Shown here in pieces: positions 6,606-12,065 of a stretch of DNA of 20,394 nucleotides. The stretch's first letter is position 1. Every line of letters starts with the position of its first letter. The position numbers and the translations under genes were made by a program. Origin of the DNA: an uncultured Clostridia bacterium (lineage in GTDB: Bacteria; Bacillota; Clostridia; Peptostreptococcales; Acidaminobacteraceae); assembly GCA_945950065.1 (NCBI GenBank), contig CAMFGQ010000009.1, forward strand, positions 1-20,394, written 5' to 3'. The notes beneath the pieces were generated by a model that did no database searches, was not told where the DNA came from, and saw nothing but the letters and a program-made list of their open reading frames with translations.

Positions 6606-7412
6606 ATGAGCAAGAAATATTATGGTGGTTGTGATGTAGGAAGTACCTACACAAAATGCGTCATCATTGATGAAGACGGAAAAATCGCTGCCGATACGAC
6701 AATGAAAAGCAAAATGAATGCAGAAGTCTCCGCTAGACTTGCTATGGACGAGACCATTGCCAAGATCCCTGAACTAAAAGGTCCAGAAGATCTTGCTTAT
6801 CTTATTGGTACAGGCTACGGAAGAAACAAAGTGCCCTTTGCTGATGAGAATATCTCTGAAATCAGCTGTCACGCTATGGGCGTTCATGTCACCAATCCAA
6901 ATGTCAAAGCCATCATCGATATCGGTGGTCAAGACGTTAAGGGGATTGCCATTGACCGCGATGGTACGGTGAAGAACTTCGCCATGAATGATAAATGTGC
7001 AGCTGGAACGGGACGCTTCTATGAAGCCATGGCAAGAGCTTTTGAGATGAGCCTTGATGAATTTTCAAGATTATCCTTAAAGGCAAAAAATGTCATCCCC
7101 ATTACAGCCCAGTGCACCGTCTTTGCCGAGAGTGAAGTCATTACTCTTGTGGGTGAAGGCAAAAAGATGGATGAGATAGCAGCTGGTATTCAGATGTCTG
7201 TAGCGAAGCGATGCTTTGTTATGGCGAAAAAATCAGGTGCTACAGAGAGCATTACCTTAACAGGTGGCTGTGCTAAAAATATCGGTCTCAAAGAAGCCAT
7301 AGAACATGTACTCAAACTCAAAGTAGTGGAACTAGATACAGATCCACAGCTTATGGGTGCTCTAGGAGCGGCAGAGTTCGCAAGACAAAAGGCAAGTGCT
7401 AAGGAGGCCTAG
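6606..7412 (+). CDS. ATP-dependent dehydratase/reductase activator 1 (HgdC/FldI-like, ASKHA ATPase)
   Basis: A 268-residue member of the BadF/BadG/HgdC activator family. It is an ASKHA-fold homodimer with one bridging [4Fe-4S] cluster that uses ATP to drive one electron at very low potential into its dehydratase or reductase. Visible motifs: phosphate-1 loop GCDVGSTYTKC (8-18), DIGGQD (105-110), the cluster cysteine in NDKCAAGTGRF (Cys131), the second cluster cysteine in ITAQCTVFAESE (Cys170), and TGGCAKN near the C-terminus. AGGAGG lies before the ATG, 9 nt after B1. From codon 8 on its DNA is nearly identical to activator 2 at 8317-9114. The N-terminus (MSKKYYGG) and the last residues (KEA) differ. 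The next gene starts directly after the stop. Confidence 0.92.
   Translation: MSKKYYGGCDVGSTYTKCVIIDEDGKIAADTTMKSKMNAEVSARLAMDETIAKIPELKGPEDLAYLIGTGYGRNKVPFADENISEISCHAMGVHVTNPNVKAIIDIGGQDVKGIAIDRDGTVKNFAMNDKCAAGTGRFYEAMARAFEMSLDEFSRLSLKAKNVIPITAQCTVFAESEVITLVGEGKKMDEIAAGIQMSVAKRCFVMAKKSGATESITLTGGCAKNIGLKEAIEHVLKLKVVELDTDPQLMGALGAAEFARQKASAKEA
6627..7402 (+). repeat. Long direct repeat, copy 1 (activator gene)
   Basis: A 776-bp segment that reappears at 8332-9107 in the same orientation. By eye only four bases differ (6675, 6680, 7376, 7391), all near the ends. 6681-7375 is identical base for base. The repeat is confined to the coding region. Confidence 0.95.
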
Positions 7413-7595
7413 ATGAAAACTTGTTTGAAAATTAGAAAGATTTTGAAGATCCTTCTCTTATCAGCCTTGGCATTTTTTGGAATTACTTTCATTATCTTTA
7501 TGTTCAATTTAGATATGAAAGGTGCGGGCCTTGCCTATAATTTGCTGAACAAATGGCATGATAAACAAGATCAGAAAAGGGATCTTTCCTTCTGA
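7413..7595 (+). CDS. Small single-pass membrane protein 1 (FNLD motif)
   Basis: A 60-residue protein with a basic N-terminus (MKTCLKIRKILK), one strongly hydrophobic helix (about residues 13-30), then FNLD (31-34) and a charged tail ending near RDL. It has no known family that I recognise. The product of 11860-12057 has the same plan: basic start, one helix, then FNLD-x-K, a short aromatic stretch, an Asp-Lys patch and a C-terminal Arg-Asp-rich end. The two are paralogues, one in each half of the operon. AAGGAGG lies before the ATG. The stop overlaps the next start (TGATG). By the positive-inside rule the N-terminus is cytoplasmic and the tail outside, but so short a protein may orient otherwise. 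A membrane anchor or electron-donor docking role is a guess. Confidence 0.75.
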   Translation: MKTCLKIRKILKILLLSALAFFGITFIIFMFNLDMKGAGLAYNLLNKWHDKQDQKRDLSF

Positions 7596-8320
7596 TGAAC
7601 CTCTATCACGGGATTATAGAGAATACTCTTGATCTTCTTGGAGCGCCTTCTAAAGTGTGGAGCTATGACGAAAAAAAAGCTTGGAAGGACTTGGGAGAAA
7701 ATGAAGTGGTCCTAAAAAAAGAAGCAGCCTATGAGCTTGGTGCAGATCAGCTTGGGGCAGTGCATTTTCTTAGTGTGACTACGGATAACACCATGATTCA
7801 AGAAGATCAGATTCTCCTCTTTGGTAAAGACTTAAAGGAGATCAAGCAGGATACAGCTTATGCCCGCATTGCCCTGCTTGAGCTTAAAGAAGTCAGTGAT
7901 GATGAAGATCAAGCTTATAAAGAAATACGAGAACTGGAATTTGCAAAATATCATATTTTCCCAGAAGGATATATGATGCGCATTTCAAGTTCAACTGGTA
8001 GAGAGCAAGTACGCATTCGAAGAGTAAGCCTGCAGAGGGGCATGTCCTTTGAGCATATTGGTACGAGCTTTATCAAAGAATACAAGAAAAATCCAAATAT
8101 CCACCATATGAAATTGATTTTTGTCACAGAAGAAGACTTGGTGAAAAAGCTAGAACCTCTTGCAGAAAAAAACAGGCAGATTACTGAAGCCCTTTGTCAT
8201 ATTTTAGATGGACTTCCCACAGACTGTGGGGCTTGCTCCATGAAGCCGATTTGTGATGAAGTTGAAGGCATGAGGGAAATGCATTTTAAGAGAGAAGAGG
8301 ATGAGGGGAGGACAAAATGA
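7595..8320 (+). CDS. Stand-alone acetyl-CoA synthase (AcsB/CdhC)-like protein with C-x2-C-x5-C motif
   Basis: A 241-residue protein. Compared from memory with the middle domain of Moorella AcsB, it shows the same order of elements: an ELGA start (47-50), the segment EDQILLFGKDLKEIKQDT (70-87) answering AcsB 'IEVIGPDIDQIPEGS', a basic beta segment, FEHIGTSFI (152-160) answering 'FKNYGEILV', and MKLIFVTEE followed by a helix. After this it carries C211-G-A-C214-S-M-K-P-I-C220, placed like the first A-cluster cysteines of AcsB but with shorter spacing and no catalytic remainder. It is about a third of full AcsB (over 700 residues). It could hold an Fe-S cluster, dock to electron carriers, or act as a scaffold for the CooC-like ATPase. 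The start ATG overlaps the preceding stop, and its stop overlaps the activator 2 start (ATGA). The homology is probable; the function is unknown. Confidence 0.62.
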   Translation: MNLYHGIIENTLDLLGAPSKVWSYDEKKAWKDLGENEVVLKKEAAYELGADQLGAVHFLSVTTDNTMIQEDQILLFGKDLKEIKQDTAYARIALLELKEVSDDEDQAYKEIRELEFAKYHIFPEGYMMRISSSTGREQVRIRRVSLQRGMSFEHIGTSFIKEYKKNPNIHHMKLIFVTEEDLVKKLEPLAEKNRQITEALCHILDGLPTDCGACSMKPICDEVEGMREMHFKREEDEGRTK

Positions 8321-9114
8321 ACTACTACGGCGGTTGTGATGTAGGAAGTACCTACACAAAATGCGTCATCATTGATGAAAACGGGAAAATCGCTGCCGAT
8401 ACGACAATGAAAAGCAAAATGAATGCAGAAGTCTCCGCTAGACTTGCTATGGACGAGACCATTGCCAAGATCCCTGAACTAAAAGGTCCAGAAGATCTTG
8501 CTTATCTTATTGGTACAGGCTACGGAAGAAACAAAGTGCCCTTTGCTGATGAGAATATCTCTGAAATCAGCTGTCACGCTATGGGCGTTCATGTCACCAA
8601 TCCAAATGTCAAAGCCATCATCGATATCGGTGGTCAAGACGTTAAGGGGATTGCCATTGACCGCGATGGTACGGTGAAGAACTTCGCCATGAATGATAAA
8701 TGTGCAGCTGGAACGGGACGCTTCTATGAAGCCATGGCAAGAGCTTTTGAGATGAGCCTTGATGAATTTTCAAGATTATCCTTAAAGGCAAAAAATGTCA
8801 TCCCCATTACAGCCCAGTGCACCGTCTTTGCCGAGAGTGAAGTCATTACTCTTGTGGGTGAAGGCAAAAAGATGGATGAGATAGCAGCTGGTATTCAGAT
8901 GTCTGTAGCGAAGCGATGCTTTGTTATGGCGAAAAAATCAGGTGCTACAGAGAGCATTACCTTAACAGGTGGCTGTGCTAAAAATATCGGTCTCAAAGAA
9001 GCCATAGAACATGTACTCAAACTCAAAGTAGTGGAACTAGATACAGATCCACAGCTTATGGGTGCTCTAGGAGCGGCAGAATTCGCAAGACAAAAAGCAA
9101 GTGCTAAAAACTAG
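8317..9114 (+). CDS. ATP-dependent dehydratase/reductase activator 2 (HgdC/FldI-like)
   Basis: A 265-residue activator whose protein is identical to activator 1 except for the first few residues (MNYYGG against MSKKYYGG), one Asp-to-Asn change at the residue before Gly in DENGK, and the last residues. All nucleotide-binding motifs and both cluster cysteines (NDKC and TAQC) are kept, so it should be functional. It is translated from an ATG overlapping the stop of the ACS-like gene, with GAGGGGAGG-type purines upstream, and precedes A2 by 11 nt. Because the surfaces of the two activators are the same, either should serve both A1/B1 and A2/B2. The second copy is more likely to matter for dosage or module independence than for specificity. 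The base identity far exceeds the divergence of the A and B paralogues. Confidence 0.92.
   Translation: MNYYGGCDVGSTYTKCVIIDENGKIAADTTMKSKMNAEVSARLAMDETIAKIPELKGPEDLAYLIGTGYGRNKVPFADENISEISCHAMGVHVTNPNVKAIIDIGGQDVKGIAIDRDGTVKNFAMNDKCAAGTGRFYEAMARAFEMSLDEFSRLSLKAKNVIPITAQCTVFAESEVITLVGEGKKMDEIAAGIQMSVAKRCFVMAKKSGATESITLTGGCAKNIGLKEAIEHVLKLKVVELDTDPQLMGALGAAEFARQKASAKN
8332..9107 (+). repeat. Long direct repeat, copy 2 (activator gene)
   Basis: The partner of 6627-7402, at an offset of 1705 bp. The flanking genes on either side are not repeated at this level. Recombination between the copies would delete small membrane protein 1 and the ACS-like gene. Confidence 0.95.
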
Positions 9115-9125
9115 AGGAGGCTAAG

Positions 9126-10304
9126 ATGAAAGACCTAAAGCATTTCATCACATTTGAGAACCTCCTTCAGGAAGCAAATAATGATTTGGTGATGGAAGCA
9201 AAAGAAGAAGGGAAACTTGCACTGGGATATACATGCTACTATATTCCATCAGTGCTCCTAAATCTCGACAATTGTTTTAGCGTAAGACTACGGGCTCCAA
9301 GATCCAGCTCACCGGATATTGCTACATATTATTTGACCAATCGAAACTGTCCCTTTAGCCGAAGCCTTTTGGAGCGTGCGATTGAGGGAGGCTATCATTT
9401 TTTAGATGCACTCTTTGGAAGTGAAACTTGTGCTGCAATGGACCGCGCACAAGAGCATTTTCACTTGCTTGATCTAGTGAAAAGTCCAAAGTTTTTTGTG
9501 ACCCATCTAGATGCTCCTCTTAAAAATGATAAGACATCAGTTATTCACTACAGGACACAATTTGAAGTGAAAATTCTCAATCCTCTACGAGATGTCTATG
9601 GAGTAGATATCTCAGAAGAGAAGCTCCTTGAATCGATTGAAAAGCATAATCGCCTATCAAGGGTGATTACAGCCATTGGAGGTCTTCGTAAACTTGAGAA
9701 TCCACCACTGACCTCCTATGAGTTTCATGTGATTTGTCTTGTAGCAGAAGTCTGTCCTTTTGATAAGATTATTGGTCCTCTAGAAGAAACCCTAGAGGAA
9801 CTGAAGAAAAGAAAAACTGATCCGATTTCCTATCGTGCACGTGTAGTCGTTGCAGGAAGTGAAATTGACGATCCTGATTTCACAAAGCTTGTAGAAGAAT
9901 GTGGACTCTATGTGGTGGCTGATCGCTACTGCTATGGCTCCCTTCCAGGCTATGAAGAGATCGTACTTAGAGAAGGTGAAGATGCACTGGATGCCATCGC
10001 TCGCCATTATCTTGATACGAGCCAATGCCCACGCTTTATGAATGAGGAGAAAGTGATCGGGAGAAAACAGTACATCAGAAAACTCGTGGAAGAGTACGAT
10101 GCCGATGGTGTCATCTTCCAGGCCATGAAATTCTGTGAATTTTGGGGCTATGAACGAGCTCTTGGAAGCTATGTACTGATCAACGAAATGGACATACCCT
10201 GTTGCACCATTGAGCGAGAATACACGACAAGCTCAACAGGACAACTACGGACGCGTTTTCAAGCCTTTGCAGAAAGTCTTGAATACAAGAAATTAAATGT
10301 ATAG
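9126..10304 (+). CDS. 2-hydroxyacyl-CoA dehydratase/benzoyl-CoA reductase family protein, A-type subunit 2
   Basis: A 392-residue paralogue of A1, clearly alignable from end to end (MKDLKHFITFENLL; GYTC Cys37; RLRAP; NRNC Cys75; ETCAAMDR Cys102; GSEIDDPD; VADRYC; QCPRFM; KFCEFWGYERAL). All eight cysteines common to the pair are kept, while A1-only cysteines such as 78 and 97 are not, which points to the eight as the functional set. The C-terminal tail is shorter and less basic than in A1. Its moderate divergence from A1 contrasts with the near identity of the activators. The ATG has GAGGAGG upstream, and B2 begins 9 nt after the stop. It may act on a different substrate from A1/B1 or form a second stage in electron transfer. 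This cannot be settled from sequence. Confidence 0.82.
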   Translation: MKDLKHFITFENLLQEANNDLVMEAKEEGKLALGYTCYYIPSVLLNLDNCFSVRLRAPRSSSPDIATYYLTNRNCPFSRSLLERAIEGGYHFLDALFGSETCAAMDRAQEHFHLLDLVKSPKFFVTHLDAPLKNDKTSVIHYRTQFEVKILNPLRDVYGVDISEEKLLESIEKHNRLSRVITAIGGLRKLENPPLTSYEFHVICLVAEVCPFDKIIGPLEETLEELKKRKTDPISYRARVVVAGSEIDDPDFTKLVEECGLYVVADRYCYGSLPGYEEIVLREGEDALDAIARHYLDTSQCPRFMNEEKVIGRKQYIRKLVEEYDADGVIFQAMKFCEFWGYERALGSYVLINEMDIPCCTIEREYTTSSTGQLRTRFQAFAESLEYKKLNV

Positions 10305-10313
10305 GAGGGGACC

Positions 10314-11900
10314 ATGAACATCATTGATAAACTACTTGAGCGTTTTGATCCCCTAGTGCAAGCTGAAAGAAAAACAGGTGGACTTCGAAAACGCTATCAG
10401 GATAAGACAGGTATTGCAAAACATCGAGAGTGGCGCGGCCTTAAAGATACGAGCTATGACTACTATCGCTGGCTTGTGAATGTGGGAAGTCTGGGTGCTT
10501 TTGTCGCCAAGAGTCCTGTTCGCATTACGAAAGCTATGTTCCGCTATAGGTGGATGGGCTCCTATTTGTCGACTCTTCATTTTGTCGATAGAGGACTTGA
10601 GGGCAGAAGAGGGCCTGAACTAAGAGTTGGCCATATGCATTTTCATGCCATTGTAGATCATGTAACGAAAGGTCTCTATGAACTCTTACGAGGGGATGAG
10701 CGTTTTGGACCAAATAAGTATTCCGATCGTATGGTTGCCTTTGATGAGACCATGCCACCGGTTTTTCTTGGAGGATTTCCTAATCTGATCCCCATGCCAG
10801 TGCAGACCTTTCCAGAATTTCTCATCTGCAATCTGGATCAGCATCTGATGCCACACTATATTGATCAGGTTGAGGCTTATGGAGTACCCGCTGATGTGTG
10901 TTCACGCTGTGCTGCAGAAGCAGGTGTTGCTACAGAAGACGATTATCCCATCTTTGGAAAGTGCATGATTACCTCAAATATGCCCTGTGATGGAAGTATT
11001 ATGACAACAGGCTTTCAGGCAAGACGTCTGGGCTTACCAACATTTCCTCTGATGCTTCCAATGCGCCACAGTGAAGAAGAAGTCCATGATTATTCAGAGA
11101 ATCAAATTCGCGAGGCCATAGAGTTCATTGAAGAGCAAACAGGGGAAGAGTATGATTGGAATTCTTTTTTCGAAAGAGCTTCAGTACTAAATCAACAAAA
11201 TGCCATTGAGCTGCAAAAATGGGATCTTTTCCGAAGTCCCTACAGCTGCCTAAGTGGACAGACACAGTCGCTCTATCGCCTCTTTTATTGGGCAAGTGTT
11301 TCTGGTGCAAGCAAGAAATTTTTAGAAATAGATAAAAAAGTTCTTGAGATTATGGAAGAATGCTACGAGAACAAATACCTACCCTATCAAGGGAAAACAA
11401 GACATCGCGCCATTATATGGTCCACAGCAGCAGTTTTTTACACTGACTTTCCTACTTGGCTACAAAACTGCTGGGGAATCAATGTCATCATCAATATGGA
11501 CTCTACCATGGGCTATAACATGATCGATCTTGAAGATAAAGATAAAGCCCTTCGCGATGTAGCACTTCTCAGCGAAAAATCCACCATGCGTCATCACGCT
11601 GTAGGTGGTTATGAGAATGTCAACATGCTGTGGGAACTGGCAGAGCAGTTCAACTGCGATATGGTTCTTTTCTATGACCAGATCGCCTGCAAGGGAATGA
11701 ATGGTGTCCACGGTATTTTTGAAGACGAAGCGAGAGAAAGAGATCTGATTTTTATGTGGGTAGAGCACGATCTACAAGACCCACGAACAGTTTCGCGCCA
11801 AGAGATGCGTGAACAAGTCAATGAGTTTATGCGCACCGTATTACAGGAGGAACCTTTAGATGAAACCTTGGTTGATTTCGACGACTCCCTGTCCTGGTAA
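10314..11900 (+). CDS. 2-hydroxyacyl-CoA dehydratase/benzoyl-CoA reductase family protein, B-type subunit 2
   Basis: A 528-residue paralogue of B1 of exactly the same length. Shared landmarks are the basic N-terminal extension with RGLKDTSYDYYRWL (41-54), GGFPNLIP (153-160), Cys196, Cys217, MPCDGS (Cys225), NCWGI (Cys385), GGYENV (430-435), ACKG (Cys458) and the DPRTVSRQEMR helix. It has a second cysteine at 199 (CSRC), where B1 has a Thr, and lacks B1's Cys370. So the cluster surroundings of the two B subunits are not the same. AGGAGGGG precedes the ATG. The last 41 nt overlap the start of small membrane protein 2 in another frame. It presumably forms a complex with A2. Confidence 0.78.
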   Translation: MNIIDKLLERFDPLVQAERKTGGLRKRYQDKTGIAKHREWRGLKDTSYDYYRWLVNVGSLGAFVAKSPVRITKAMFRYRWMGSYLSTLHFVDRGLEGRRGPELRVGHMHFHAIVDHVTKGLYELLRGDERFGPNKYSDRMVAFDETMPPVFLGGFPNLIPMPVQTFPEFLICNLDQHLMPHYIDQVEAYGVPADVCSRCAAEAGVATEDDYPIFGKCMITSNMPCDGSIMTTGFQARRLGLPTFPLMLPMRHSEEEVHDYSENQIREAIEFIEEQTGEEYDWNSFFERASVLNQQNAIELQKWDLFRSPYSCLSGQTQSLYRLFYWASVSGASKKFLEIDKKVLEIMEECYENKYLPYQGKTRHRAIIWSTAAVFYTDFPTWLQNCWGINVIINMDSTMGYNMIDLEDKDKALRDVALLSEKSTMRHHAVGGYENVNMLWELAEQFNCDMVLFYDQIACKGMNGVHGIFEDEARERDLIFMWVEHDLQDPRTVSRQEMREQVNEFMRTVLQEEPLDETLVDFDDSLSW

Positions 11901-12057
11901 GAAGTGGCTAAAGAGGATTTTCTTTCTCCTTACAGGAATCTGGCTTGCTACAGTCGTCATATATTGGTTTAACTTAGATAACAAATTCTTATATTATGTG
12001 GCACATCCTTTCTTAAAGAATCACTACGATAAGATGGAAAGAGACCGTAGACTCTAG
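11860..12057 (+). CDS. Small single-pass membrane protein 2 (FNLD motif)
   Basis: A 65-residue protein. The start ATG lies inside the end of B2 but has a strong AGGAGG at 11845-11850 with a 9-nt spacing, so the 41-nt overlap looks genuine. Residues 1-19 are polar to basic (PCPGKKWLKR). One membrane helix spans about 20-36, followed by FNLD at 37-40, then an aromatic stretch and a charged end (DKMERDRRL). It is a paralogue of the product of 7413-7595, and both sit directly after, or one gene after, a dehydratase B subunit. The next gene starts 8 nt after the stop with AGGGGGG upstream. I recognise no named family. Membrane tethering of the soluble reductase complex is the simplest guess. Confidence 0.72.
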   Translation: MKPWLISTTPCPGKKWLKRIFFLLTGIWLATVVIYWFNLDNKFLYYVAHPFLKNHYDKMERDRRL

Positions 12058-12065
12058 GGGGGAGT

